A DNA stretch of 64,000 nt from Primula veris (GCA_963682055.1 OY821751.1:11966001-12030000), one strand, 5' to 3'; shown: positions 49,000-61,884, counted from the first letter of the stretch. The notes: generated from the letters alone by a model not told the origin. Program-made: numbers and translations.

Positions 49000-51900
49000 G
49001 TGAAGATTAATTTCGGCGAGAAATGCTAAATAGCATAATGTAGTCATGTCTCTCTTGATCAATAACAACAAGTTGTCTTCTATGACAAGTGTTTTATCTG
49101 GATCGTGAGACAGAACATATGTAATTCAAATATGACTAATACTAGCTCGAAGCCATATACACTCTCTAGTCGTCTCATAGAGCACGAATAGATCAGAGTG
49201 ATTCACTTGGAGTCATTCCAAGACCTCCAAGATGTCGCCTTATTCCTAATGGTAAAGACATGCCATGTTAGGAATATCTCTTATGCGGGTCTGATAAGTA
49301 ACCGGCATCGGTATAACCGAAAAAGGGTTGCGTTAATTCGAGTACCGAAGGGGGTAGGTACACTCGATGACGCAAATGGGATAAACTAGCCCACTTCCAA
49401 AATTACCATAAGGTAAGGGAATGTGTCTTTAGTGCCATTTCGATGGCAGCGTGTTAGCGCGATATTGTGTCTAGCTATACCATTCACAACAGACGAGATG
49501 TTCGTCCTAGCACATTAGACCAAGTACAATGATGCGCTTATTGTACTTAGATATGAACATTATGGTTCAATATCTCTTCATCGTCTCATCAGGGACGGAC
49601 TGGGTCTATATCAATGTCTAGTGATCGAACGATCATGGGAGAATCTGACGACTTAGCGTCATGATGACTAAAACGTCATAACACCTTCTGGGTGTAGTCT
49701 GAATCATGGACTTAGATTCAATATTTACGGGACTCAATCATCAGGTTGAGTCACTACCGTGTCTTCCCAATATCCTTCATCTCGAAGGCAAATCCAAAAA
49801 TGGATCGCGTAATAAAACACGCAAGGGCATAATACTTGTTCAAGTATCCCAAGCTAATCAAGTACTCACTTAGGCGGTATACCACATCCGCTCGGATTAT
49901 ATTAATCCATATAGTGAACGTCTCAGTCAATTGAGATCGTGTTCCGTGGTCAGAAACTAATTGATTTAAGCATTATGAAGTCACACAGGGACCTTCATCT
50001 ATATCGCTTTGTCTAAATCCCCATAGAGATAAAACCGTGACCACATTCATGGCTGCATACTCAGTTTTTCGGAAAACTACTAAACTGGTAAAGTAGGGGA
50101 CTGTTATAATGTCCATTACGAGTAAATCAACCATCTCGTAATCAATTCCAAGGTGTGAGAGAAGCCTTGCGCTACTAGGCGAGCATTCTACAATCTCATT
50201 ATTCTCATCACTTTTCCTTACGAATAACCAAATAAACGAACTCGTTTAACATTGGTGGTGTTGGAACTACAGGTCCGAACACACTTTCGCTAAGGAGTCT
50301 ACTTGGATTGCAAGTTTCCATTAGTACAGTCTATTCTACGTTGACTTCAGGCAACGGTACATGGTTCTCTGTCATAATTTGTTCATATTATCAGTCGTCA
50401 CCGAATATATGAACAAGTAATCAATGACAGTCTCGTTTCGCTTCAATATCGTCTAAGATATCATGATCGACAGATATTTCGAGATTTTTAGGATGAGGAG
50501 GAAATCACACATCTCCTTGATCCTTTATAATCTCGTGCAACAAACGAGTTTCAGTTCACCACCTCTGGGGCTGAACGAATTAAGAACCGGTCAACTTCCT
50601 CATATCTTGGGAAGGACGACAGACTGACGGCCGACGACAGCGTCCTTTGCTTGGCGGGTTCGGCCAAAGCAACGTGTTACGACAGGAACACGGCGTCCGA
50701 CAGGGACGTCTATCCTTGCAAGCATTTTGCAGCAGGTATAAATGATCTCGTGACATCTCATAAAGTCATTAAATGCGTCTGGCATTTAGTTAGACTTGAG
50801 GGAGTCTATGCACTTACTTATCACTAAGTGCAGTTTTGGGATCAAGCTAAGACTGAGTGGGTTATGCCACGTTACTTCACGTCGTTCCTTATCAACGGTA
50901 ACGTGCAAATCTCCCCCTAACGACAGGGAGAACAGTCTTAGCGATGTCACTTTCGCATATCATGCGGTAAAGAGATCGCTTTCCAAGGTTACTCTATCAA
51001 ATGATAGGCAGGAGATTCATAATCGACTTATGTCCCCTTCAGAGGTCCATATTTTGAACGCTAGAACGGCTCAATCAAAATATTAATTAATCACTCTAAA
51101 CACGCGTTAATATGAGACTTCTGGCTCATAACCAGTAACCAGCTGGTACGCATATGGTGTTTGAGTATCTATGGGCCTCATGACGGACCAATGCAGCAAA
51201 ATAGCATAACCCCATACGGAAATATAAATCTTGGTGCGCAAGACCAAGAAATGCGTGCAATCATTTGCAGTCGCATCATCAAGCTTTCCGTGAGTCCATT
51301 TTGGGTCTGAACATAATCGACAGGATGTTCAATTTCAATTTCCAAATTCAAGTAATTCAAATCGAAATTTCGATTCTTACTCTTCGGTATTATCAAGTCG
51401 ACTAGACTTTTCAGGATAATCCAGATCATGAGCCATCAACTTAATGATAGGGCTAAAAGTTTTGAAAGTGCTGCATTTATGTGGACAACATTAAAATGTG
51501 ACCAAATTGTCGATGCATCAACCATAACCATTTATATTTATGGTCCGTCTTATGGTTGGATAAGTCCACAATAACTCCTTCAATTCTTTACAAGAATTCT
51601 ACGAGTTCATTTCGTGATCTTTACACATACTAGTCTTTCAAAGTGAGCATTAATGGCATGACTTTCGGATTAATCGCGAAATATATTCTCAGAGAGAATC
51701 CAAATACGATGCGATTATAAATCAAGCATCGTCTTTTGACCCGGGAATATCTCATCCGGTCAATGCCACAATATTAAAATACTCTAATCAATCGACGACA
51801 GGCGAATGATAGTAGAGACAATCATGTCTTAGCATTTAAATCATTTATCATTCGACGACAGGCGAAATGATAAGGTAACTTTAAATGCTTTAAAGAATGT

Positions 51901-53650
51901 GGTAGCAACCACTTGAAAGACATTTCAACTCCTCTAAAATACGCTTTTGATCGTATTGAATGGAGGCTATGTAAAAAAAAAAAAAAAAAAATTTAATTTT
52001 TTCATGAGCTATTACCAGATAACACTGGTTTTCTCGAATATTTTATAACTCAACAAGGTACGGCAGGACCTACATGAGTATAAGAGTTCATATTTGACAA
52101 ATCAATTTGGTTTTACCAAAGATTTTGATTTTGGAACAACAGGTCCAGAATCGTTGTCACTGAGTACTCTTTTAGGCAAATAGTTGGTGAAATTATGTGG
52201 TACACTGTTACCCACTATTTCCAAAAAAATCAACTATCCCACAAGTATTGCCTAAAATTTCATAATTTAAAGTTTGGTCACATTTGTCAAAGGAATTTGC
52301 TCAAAACACTTTAAATTATTTCGAGAAATTTCATAAACAGGCAAACCATAATCCAAAAGTATGTCCAAATGGAAAAACATAATCCAGATGAGCGAAAATA
52401 TGGCTCAATGATTTATCAAAATCAATAAAGAAAGGTATCAAACTCATTTGAGCCACAAAATCGGGGGTCTCAATAGTTTCCTTTCAATTAACTTTAACCA
52501 CATTAGCATCGGTTTTTCCACCTTTATAATAGTTGTGAACTATTTAAGGAGTAACCGTGCATGACCTTTGTCTTTATAGCATAGAGTTGGCTCCTTGAGC
52601 ATTATATCTTGCTTTGTGACAACGTGTCATATTGTTCCTTTCAATTACTGTCTTGGAGCCACAGGTTTTCGATTTTGACGATTGTCTAAAATCTCGCTTG
52701 GCTAGGCGATTCATCGGGATCGCGACAGTTCAAGGCAAATAACACTTGTCTCGGTTCTCGATTCGTGAAAAAAAAATATACACGAAGAGCATTAATATCA
52801 GGCAAACAATTTGCCATTGACCCAATAGGATTAAAACTACTCACCGGGGTAATTTTTTTTATCCAATAACAGATGGGCGATAAAGGAATATGGTGAATAT
52901 AAATTCACGATACTGCTTATGGAATACAATTTCCAAGCTAGTATTTTGGTGAAGGATAGCTCCAATATGTCAATTTCAGACATTTGTTCACCATAGACGT
53001 CATCGCGTCTCAAATGTGGCGGCGGAATAAAATCAACGCCTTAGCATTCATCTTGAGGGTGAGTAACAACAAACTCGTGTTTTACTCATCAAAGATGGCA
53101 TCCAAAAAAAATTTGGGCATCACATTTTCACACATCAGGGTGAGTAACATGTGGTGACGGATTAAAATTAACGTCTAAACAGTCATTTCGCAAGTATGTT
53201 TTTACGATTTTTCTCATCATAGATGGCATCCAACATGTGTTGGGAGTTCTGGATTATTTATCATATAAAACGACTGGTTTATATGTTTATGGTTTGCACA
53301 ATCATAAACTTTATTTCGAAACGACAGGTTCGAAAAATAGTTTTGCTTGTAATGTGAATAGGTTCTCATTGATCGAACGACAGGTCGATACAGAGACACC
53401 AATTCGGCGAAACATACATCACTATATAAACACACTCGGGGAAATTATTATTTAGTCAACCCCTTTCGGTAGCTCTACTTGAAAAACGACCAGGAAAGAC
53501 GGTGAGGGTGGAGGGCACGAATGCCACTTAAAACCCGACCTCATTAGGATATCGACTTCCGCCTATATCTTTCCTAGACATCGTATCCAAATAGGTGAGC
53601 CTAGTTGGAGAAGATTCATAATTTTTCCAACTTAAATGTGAAAATATGTG
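49000..53650 (-). pseudogene. Decayed copia gag-pol of copy C
   Basis: Transcribed right to left. A gag piece (MSEIDILE) is near 52970 and the integrase end at about 51300-51250 (EHPVDYVQTQNGLTESLMMRLQ). LPDAFNDF..RIDVPVG is at 50785-50690. Reverse transcriptase GFAFEMKD is near 49800-49770, lacking the YVDD block. RNase H pieces lie at 49480-49310. The breaks match those of copies A and B. Confidence 0.83.
50670..53405 (-). other. Dispersed common-loop hairpins of copy C
   Basis: Examples in plus-strand coordinates follow. The CATATAAA/TTTATATG stem is at 53262-53285 around a minus-strand CCAGTCGT loop. The CGTGTT/AACACG stem is at 50673-50692 around CCTGTCGT. The ATCGA/TCGAT stem near 53375-53395 has CCTGTCGT where copies A and B have CCCGTCGT. 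The TATCATTTCG-type stem lies near 51840-51872. Confidence 0.78.
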
Positions 53651-54707
53651 ATTTCGCAAATTACCATATTGTAAACATGGCAGTGATAAATATCTAGATT
53701 GTATCTGTTTCATGATTAACTAACATAGCAGTAAATATTTCCATGTAAGGAAATCAAATTAATCTTACCAATCTAGATTTACCAATTACACTAGCAAGAT
53801 GTAACACAATATTTTATTATCCTTACTATTGTAATTATTAATATGCAGTTTCTAATCAATTCACGTGGGTAACAAGTAAATATCAATCATATGACACGCA
53901 ATACTATTTTAATTTACTTAATCCAAGTTACAGACGTGCGGGTGTAATATAAGCATATTAATCAACATGGTCATGAGCTGTATGTGACATAGCAATATAG
54001 CATGGTATTACATGTATTTATGTATTTATGGTATTTATCAACATACAAACTGTTTTGCATACATGTAACTATTACAGGACCATTTGTGTAATTACAAAAA
54101 AACTATACTAATCCAGCTTTAGACGTATTACATAGTCAATCCATAAGTTTCTAGCGAATTTTAGTTAAGTCATACATATTTCTGAAAATAGTAGTTTAGC
54201 TTCTACATGCTTTTATTACTTCCAATATACACACTTTTAATAAGTCATAGTAGTATATTAAACCAAGCATGCAGTATATCTATTTCAAGTAACAGAACAT
54301 ATTTTGCAAGCACACCGAAAGATACTAAACATGCAAACGTTTTAACCTTGAATAAGTGCGAAGCTATATATATTACCAAAAAACATGCAATTGATTAGTC
54401 CTGCTTTTTAAACGAGCAGATTTAGATTACTATATATTTATAGCATGCATACATACAGGGGTTATATCACCAATTCACCATAGTAGTATACAATATTAAC
54501 ACACGGTTATATATATATATATATATTAACACACGGTTTATATATATAAAATAGCATGGGTTCAAATTCCAGTATACGAAAATAATAATAAGGGGGATTA
54601 GTAATTGTACCGAATTACCAAGTGCTCCAATGATTGACCGGGAACAACAATAATAAAACCCTAGCTGTATTTTTTTTTTTTTTTAATCTAATATCTCCAT
54701 GAGCAAA

Positions 54708-54719
54708 GTGCTGATAACG
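54708..54719 (-). promoter_or_regulatory. Primer binding site of copy C
   Basis: On the minus strand CGTTATCAGCAC follows the LTR end CAACA directly. Its complement GTGCTGATAACG equals the anticodon stem-loop of plant tRNA-Ile(AAU) if inosine 34 is read as G. The tRNA sequence is recalled, not searched. Confidence 0.6.
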
Positions 54720-54921
54720 TGTTGTAATACACTATTAGCTATGTATTTAGGGAGACAGAAGTAGAGAGAGAGGGGAACAGTATAGTCTTTTATTATGAAT
54801 GAATATGAATGGAATGTCAAATACAAGACCCCTAGCCCTTTTTATATAGATAGAGGGTTAGGGTTACAAGCCCATCTGGGCCCATTAAGTAAAAGCCCAA
54901 GAGTCCAATAATCTTACAACA
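54720..54921 (-). repeat. 5' LTR of copy C
   Basis: A 202-bp sequence, identical by eye to 48036-48237. A TATATAAAAAGGG box lies on the minus strand near 54848. AGTAG follows at 54922. Confidence 0.93.
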
Positions 54922-54926
54922 AGTAG

Positions 54927-55050
54927 TAATAAAAATAAGTGGGGTCCACTTTGTTTTTATCTGTTTAATAGTTATACACTCAATAAAAAAAAATAAAAAA
55001 AAGAAGAGAAGAGGCAGATATATATGTACACAGAGAGAGGAAGATACAGG

Positions 55051-55087
<37 letters not shown>

Positions 55088-55637
55088 ACACTTTTTAAAC
55101 CCAGTTTTCTTTTGAATCGATTATCCGTCTTTCAATCCGTCTTCTCCGTTACATAGCTAATGCAGAGGAGAGTATTTTGAGGTATATATTCAGTATTTCC
55201 TCTCCCCTTTTCAAGTCTGTTTTGAGCCTTTAAAAGGCTGTAATTTATCTTTATTGTGGGCAGTTTTAACAAGTCCTTTTGTTGCATTGCTCGTGGGTTT
55301 GAGCTGAGTTTAGAGGCTAAGTACGAGGAGTTTCAGCCCTTTTTATTACCTGCCTATCGTAGCGTATCTGTCCAGACCTTTTGAGCTTCGATTGAGGTAC
55401 CGTTTCGGTACTGAAAGGGGAGTCTTCCCTGTTTTATGCGGGAATCGCTTTCCTGTTTGTGTTTACTAATTATGGTTTGTAGAAGCAATATTTCTTGTGG
55501 TTATTAGTGACATTTTTCTAGTCGTATAATCGTGGTTGGCATTATATATGTATACATTTATGTATGTATAGTTGTGTATATATATACATACATCTTTAGG
55601 GTTTCATTTACTTGGTTTTCTTTCGTATCGATATACC
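54927..55637. other. Part of the putative solo LTR; no gene
   Basis: Non-coding sequence between copy C and the CCX fragment. (TA)n lies at about 55051-55083. Nothing is recognised upstream that would supply the missing N-terminal half of the exchanger. Confidence 0.45.
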
Positions 55638-56167
55638 AGACCAGATCGGCCTCCTCAGAAGTACTTACTCTTGTGGGTTTTCGGTGGGTTTTTCATGAGT
55701 ATTATTTGGTTTTACATGATAGCAAACGAGCTTGTGGCACTTTTAATAGGATTAGGCGTAATCCTAGGTGTTAACCCATCAATACTGTGACTGTATTGGC
55801 ATGGGGAAACTCGATGGGGGATTTAGTGTCGAATACAGCTCTGGCAATCAACGGTGGAAATGGGGTGCAAATTGCATTCTCAGGTTGCTATGCAGGCCCT
55901 ATGTTTAATACGCTTGTTGGTTTAGGTATCTCTTTGGTAATTGGAGCATGGTCGAATAAAACTGGTACGCATGTAGTCCGACAAGATATCAGTCTGTTTT
56001 ACACTATGGGATTTCTCATGGCTGGACTTTTATGTGCACTTTTTGTTTTACTGAAAAATGATATGCGACCCACAGAGAGGCTCGGGTTGGGTCTTATTGG
56101 ACTATATGGGGTATTTTTGATCGCGCGGGTTATTAGCGCCACGAGAGTGGTAGTTGTTGATGTTTGA
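55638..56167 (+). pseudogene. C-terminal fragment of a cation/calcium exchanger (CCX)
   Basis: The first part (55638-55790) reads [17 protein letters not shown] and [18 protein letters not shown]. The second (55787-56167, another frame) reads [15 protein letters not shown], then [19 protein letters not shown], then helices, and ends at a stop. This is the second half of a CaCA-superfamily membrane exchanger, with the alpha-2 repeat motif GNSxxD. A loss of about 4 nt at 55787-55790 removes the residues expected between SIL and TVLAWG and shifts the frame. The N-terminal half is absent. It lies inside the putative solo LTR, so it may be a captured gene piece. Confidence 0.85.
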
Positions 56168-56182
56168 GTGGAGTTTTGGGAG

Positions 56183-56229
<47 letters not shown>

Positions 56230-57201
56230 CGATACGTAGTTAAATCATGATTTAATAGCTGAACTTTCGATATCCAGTAGTTGTTGTATAGATCCTGCTA
56301 TTTAATTACTGTTATGTAGATTGAAGCTATCGTTATTTTATTATAATATTGGAGCTGAATTTTCGAATAAATAGTAGCACTGCTGCAGCTTATTGTTAAG
56401 TATTTACTGTGATTGTGGGTTAAAGTGTATAAGCACCTGTTTACAGTTAAAATGTAGAAAAATGGGGAGTTGAAGGGGGGCCGGAGGTAGATGAGTTGGT
56501 TGTCAGTTGGTTGTTGTTGTCAGTCTTTTATATTTCTTTTAGGGTTCACGTGCCAAAAGGGGTTCCGGTGGGCCTGGTGCTCACGGAAAATACGGCAATA
56601 GCCCGCGTATGGTTTCATGAGGAGTTGACTCCATACGTGGATCTGAGGAGTGATCCGACACTTTATTTGTGAATCCGACTTTATACACATTTGAGTCGTT
56701 TATCGAGTTGCGCCACTTGGCGTAAGTAGTTGTAGTAGAGGAGATTAGCGGAGGAGAAATAAAAAGATAAAATACATATATAATAACTAAATATATATGC
56801 ATTGCATTATGTATTTATTTTTAGTTCGTTGACGTATATATATAATGAATAGTTGACTCACTCTTTTCCTTCGTTTTCTTGTCTTTGTTTATTTTATTAT
56901 TTTAGGTGGAGGTTCAGATGTACTGAGTTCTAGGACCGGTTAAGCTCTTGAGCGGGGCTGTGAGCGGGCTAGATTTTGGGTTGTGCGGGTAGCCTAGACA
57001 GTCAGAGCCTATTTAGTTTGGTGTAATACTTTGTAAATGATGTACATTAGGAGTAGTTGTGTAGAAAACGTACTAATGTAATATAATATTTTTGTGTAAT
57101 ATAAGTCGGAGAAGTGTGCTTAGAAAGTTGTATTTTCTTCTAGTGTGTTTTCTTTAGTTTTCAAATTCAGGTCTCGGGTTTTTAGTGAAATCTAGGGCGT
57201 A
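56168..57201. other. 3' part of the putative solo LTR
   Basis: (TA)n lies at about 56191-56226. GC-richer, LTR-like sequence follows, with the words GGTTCCGGTGGGCCTGG (near 56560) and CTAGGACCGGTTAAGC (near 56930). The stretch ends GGGCGTATCA at 57201. No gene was recognised. Confidence 0.45.
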
Positions 57202-57204
57202 TCA

Positions 57205-58100
57205 TTCTCTTGGCGAGTGCATACATTGACTCGCTACACTGACAGCAAAGTCAATATTTAGTCTAGTGTGAGAAAGGTAAATTAGCTTCCCGACTAATCT
57301 TTGGTATCTATTCCATTCAATTTCCGACTAAACCTGCTCGTTTTTCCGCTTTCATTGGTGTGTCACTGGGTTTGCATACAAGCATACCAGTTTCATTTAA
57401 AAGATCGAGAATATATTTTCGTGAGATTTTCTAATACCCTTACTTGACCGGGCAATTTCCATCCCTAAGAAATATCGAAGTTGGCCTAAATTTTTTAATT
57501 CGAATTTTGTTGCTATAGTTATCTTCAATTTTTCCATCTCTACTATATGGTCACCTGTCAGGATAATATCATCGACATAAACTATTAATATAGACTTCTT
57601 ACCATCTGCATTTATCTTATAGAACATAATGTGATCTTCTTGGCTTCGCTCGTATCCTTGCCCTTTTATCACCTTTGTAAATCTGCCAATCCAAGTTCTT
57701 GGTGACTGTTTTAGTCTATAAAGAGCCTTTTTTAATTTACACACTCGATTATCGCCATCTTTGCAGAATTCTAGTGGTATTGTCATGAAGAATTCTTCTT
57801 CTAAATCTCCATTTAAGAAAGCATTTTTTTTATGTCGAGTTGTTGAAAAGGCCAATCCAAATTAGCTGCAAGTGATAAGAGGACCCAAACGATGTTCAAC
57901 TTTGCTACAAGAGCGAACATCTCTGTATAGTCGATTCCATATGTTTGCGTAAATCCTTTTACAACTAGACGAGCTTTGTAACGGTCTAGTGTTCCATCTT
58001 CTTTAAACTCCACTATGAATAACCATTTACAACCGACTGATTTCTTTCCTGTTGGTAACTCGACCACTTTCCAAGTTCCATTTCTTTCTAATACATTCAT
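57205..58100 (-). pseudogene. Reverse transcriptase of the Tnt1-like element
   Basis: Transcribed right to left. The first piece (58100-57813) starts NGTWKVVELPTGKKSVGCKWLF and reaches YKARLVVKGFTQTYGIDY. The second (57855-57397) includes GDLEEEFFMTIP, KALYRLKQSPRTW, the intact catalytic motif VYVDDIILTG and RYFLGMEIARS. Pieces of ILDLLNETGMLVCKPSDTP and VASQCMHSPRE follow to about 57205, where homology stops at the nested insertion. Frameshifts near 57830 and 57400 disable it. Confidence 0.88.
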
Positions 58101-59922
58101 CTCCTACATAACCTCTTCTCTCCATTTTGGTATCCTTAATGCTTCATCGATATTATTTGGAATGTATATGCTGTCAAGGTCACTAGTAAAAGCACGAAAT
58201 CTGTCTGAAAGATGACCATAACATACAAATTTTTCAATAGGATAAAGAGTACAAGAACGAGGCTGCTTACGAAGAGCAATAGGAATATCAAGGGATTCGG
58301 TATTACCAATATCATGAGTAGCCTTTTTTCTAACTCTCCCCCTAAATTTAAATTTTCCTCTATGTTTGGCATATTAGAGTGAGGTGGTGTTACTGGTTCA
58401 GTTTCATGATTTTGAAGCACTAGTTTTGTGACAGGAGATGGGAATATATCAAAATTGAGTGGAGTAAGGTCAAGAGTTAGTGGACTTGGGTCAATGCTTA
58501 AGAGTCTATTAATAGAGCGATCTTCACTTGACTTCTCCTCCTGAAGTGAGCTCTTATTATAAAATGGAGTATTTTCAAAAAATGTAACATTAAGGCTAAC
58601 AAATGTTTTTTGAGTAGTAGGATCATAACATTTATAACCCTTTTGAGGGGGAGAGTAACCAATAAAAACACTTTTGATGACTCGTAGGTCTAATTTGGTT
58701 ATGTTGTTAGAATAAACATGAACAAATGAAGTGCAACCAAACACTTTCAAGGCTAAATTAAACTAAAGACAAGAATTTGGAAATATTTTCTGAAACTGTT
58801 TTATAGGTGTTTCAAATTTGAGGACACGACTTGACATTCTATTAATAAGGTAGGTAGCCGTGAGAACAACGTCTGACCAAAACATTTTTGACATATTTGC
58901 AGCGAATAATAAGGCTCGAGAAACTTCAAGAAGATGTTTATTTTTGCGTTCGATACAAGCGCTTTGATGGACAATTCCTTATTTTTGCAAAAAAACCTCC
59001 CAAAATATTATGAAAATACTCTTTTCCATTATCAGTTCTTAGGATCTGGATTTGTGTTTGGAATTGTGTTTTAATCATACAATGAAAATTAATAAAAGTA
59101 TTTCGAACCTCCAATTTTTCTTTCAAGAGATAAACCCAACAAAGCCTGGTGTAGTCGTCAATAAAAGTAACAAACCATTTTGTGCGGGTCCGATTAGAAA
59201 TACGAGATGGACCCTACATATTACTATGAATAATGACGAACGGTCTGGTTGGTTTGTACTAAGATCTTGGAACTGAAGTACGCTGGTTTTTGGCGAGTTC
59301 ACAGATTTCGCAATGTAGGTCATGGGTTTCTATATTAGAGAAAATGGACGAAAGCATATGTTTAAGATATTGAAAGTTTGGATGGCCCATTCTGTAATGC
59401 CATAGCATTATTTCACTTTTTTCAGGGAATAGATTAGAACTGCAACTTAAAATTTGATTTTGTTTGCTCACATTGATCTCATTAAAGTAGTAGAGTCCCC
59501 CGTATTCTTTAGCACTTCCAATTGTCTTTATCGATGATAAATCCCGATGATAAATCCTGAAAAACACAAAATGAAAGGAGGAATTTAGCAAGGCAATTAG
59601 AGTATTTTGTTAACTTGCTAATGGACAATAGGTTGCACGATAATTTAGGAATATGAAGTACGGACTCAAGAGTTATACTATCAGATAATTTAATACTTCA
59701 TTTTCCTGCAATTGGCAAAAGAGAGCCATCTGCAATTTTTACTTCCAGATTGTCAGCACAAGGCGAGTATGAAGAAAACAAGTGATACGCATCCGTTATA
59801 TGATCGGAAGCGCCAGAGTCGATAATCCATGGAATTTTTATTTGGAAGCTGATAGTCAGGGCGTTTAAAATTCCTCTTTTATAAGGTAACAAAGTAGTGG
59901 AATTGAAGTTTGTAAATGCCAT
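58101..59922 (-). pseudogene. Protease and integrase of the Tnt1-like element
   Basis: The protease start is at 59922-59698 with the active-site block WIIDSGASDHIT. The GAG-pre-integrase zinc region is at 59591-59259 (LWHYRMGHPNFQYL..LHCEICELAK). A broken integrase core at about 59250-58940 includes RTDNGKEYF. The post-integrase piece is at 58750-58136, starting MKVFGCTSFVHVY and containing FIGYSPPQKGYKCYDP. Between 59922 and the primer site at 60264 only 340 bp remain, so gag was deleted. Several stops are present. Confidence 0.85.
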
Positions 59923-60263
59923 AAAATTTCTTACTAACTACAAGGATAAACAGTTTTTGATTACTCTGCAATTTCTCAAAAATTAAAATAAAAAATAAGG
60001 GACTATCTCAATGAAACGACCTGGTTTTATAATAATACAACACAGAAAACCAGAGAGATAAAACAGATATATATATATAGAGATAAAACCAGTAGCGATG
60101 ATGACTGGAAAAGGTCAATCAACAATAGTAACAATCAAATTGCGACTGTACAGAGATGAGATGGTGTGTGGGCTTCACGTGTCTATGTTGTGGTAGCATG
60201 TGGCAAAGCCTTAGTGGGACTCCGGGGTTTTTTCCAGTAATAACGGCTAGGGTTTAATTACCC

Positions 60264-60275
60264 GCTCTGATACCA
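60264..60275 (-). promoter_or_regulatory. Primer binding site of the Tnt1-like element
   Basis: On the minus strand TGGTATCAGAGC directly follows the LTR end TTACA. It is complementary to the 3' end of initiator tRNA-Met, the usual copia primer. Confidence 0.9.
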
Positions 60276-60502
60276 TGTAACCTTGGTTGATTCAGAACAA
60301 ATTGATAATATGAACTGGTACTTGTTTATTTCTGAATGATTTTAGTACAACCTATACATATCAATTTATACTATAATGAATGTAGAAAAAAGGAAAAAAA
60401 TAATTATACCATAATTACAATAATTCTCCAGATCTTAAAAATCTTCCATTAACATTGATAAACGTGATTAGCTCCTAATCAGCAGTAAATGATCGATTTG
60501 CA
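60276..60502 (-). repeat. 5' LTR of the Tnt1-like element
   Basis: A 227-bp sequence aligned to 47048-47278. On the minus strand it starts TGCAAATCG and ends GGTTACA. Confidence 0.85.
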
Positions 60503-61876
60503 CAGTTACTGTTATGCCTTTTGTGTGGATGCACTTATTTGTGACTATGAGAGTATTGTAACTAAACTGGTATTTGTTGCTAATATATACACCAAAATTA
60601 TTTCCTGTTGCAGATTTGTTAATTTGTTTCCAACTTCCTCTGATAGCTTCATGTTTGGAAGTGATTTTTATCATTAATTATGTCAGCAGTGTAATATTTA
60701 TAAATCAACCCCACAATTGAATATTGTCTATATGCATATGCATGCTTTAGCAGATTTATAAACAACTCCTAGTATTTAAATATTCAATTAGAAATTATTA
60801 TTCCAAATCTTCTTAGCATGCAGCTCCATTTATATGTGCAGGGCTTACTTAGTTGCGTAGTTATCTTTTTAACTTATGTGAGTAGTGTCGAAATTATCTA
60901 CCTGCCCCAGGAGAGGACCATGTCGTATTTGTTGTTAATATTACCATTTTTTTATGTTACTGCTTTGTTCTCTTTAAGTGGTATCGCTTTTGAGTAAAAC
61001 TGCTAATTCAACCTAATCAATTATCTTACAATATAATTTAACCGATGTGAAATGTTTCAATCAACACATAAAATATTCTAATATACTCCGTTGAGTAATG
61101 GAAAGTTCCCCTTATAATTTGCTACTTTGTAAGAGTATTAAATTTTAAGATATAAAGTACCAATAATGCCCTTATAAATAGTATAATTAAAGTTAATGCG
61201 GGTAACTTCTTTCTTAAAAATTGTTGTTGTTACCGCCATGAATAGCAAGTGTACTAAATTTTTATGTTTATTTCCTTAAATATTCGTTTTTTTGGATGGA
61301 GATTATATAAAGGGTAAAAAAGTAAATTTGTTACTTTATAATTACCAAATTGAGAAAGCGGATACTTATTTAGGGACAACCCAATAACGAATACTGAACA
61401 CTTATTTAGAGACGGAGTGAGTATATGTTTATTAAATAAAACGTTATAGTTGTGTACTTTTTAATTGTTTTTGTGTTTATCTTTGTACCGATGCTCTTTA
61501 ACTATGCTTTAGAGTCATCTGAGCAATGTACAAACAAATCGGCAATCAGCACTCAGGATTCAGGAATGAGATTTGTGTATAAAATTATGTAAAACTAATT
61601 TTTATCCTCATAATATATAAAAAGAGGGTAATCAAATTACTTTTGACTTCTTATTTCTTGATGGAGTATAACCTCAACAATCAGCTAGTTCTTAAAATCT
61701 TCAGAAGAAGACACTAATGGAAGTGATTTTCCACTAAAAAATGAACTAAATAGAACAAGGGATCTCTCTGGCTGTGAAAATGGGGCTTCATGAGAAGCTC
61801 CTCTTATGCTGGCAAAAGAAAGTTTATCACCATAGCCTTGTGTCCATCCATCAATCTATTTCCACACGAAATAAAA

Positions 61877-61884
<8 letters not shown>
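60503..61884. other. AT-rich intergenic DNA
   Basis: No gene or mobile element was recognised. Open frames are short and low-complexity. Confidence 0.45.

Larger units (their letters stand above)
48031..54926 (-). mobile_element. Defective Ty1/copia retrotransposon, copy C (youngest)
   Basis: A complete element on the minus strand is bounded by the target duplication AGTAG (48031-48035 and 54922-54926). The two LTRs, 48036-48237 and 54720-54921, are 202 bp each and identical by eye. The primer site is at 54719-54708 and the polypurine tract at 48238-48250. The internal region (about 6.5 kb) is homologous to copies A and B and equally unable to code: its longest open frames are below 100 codons and the YVDD block is deleted. 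It is a recent insertion of a non-autonomous family. Confidence 0.93.
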
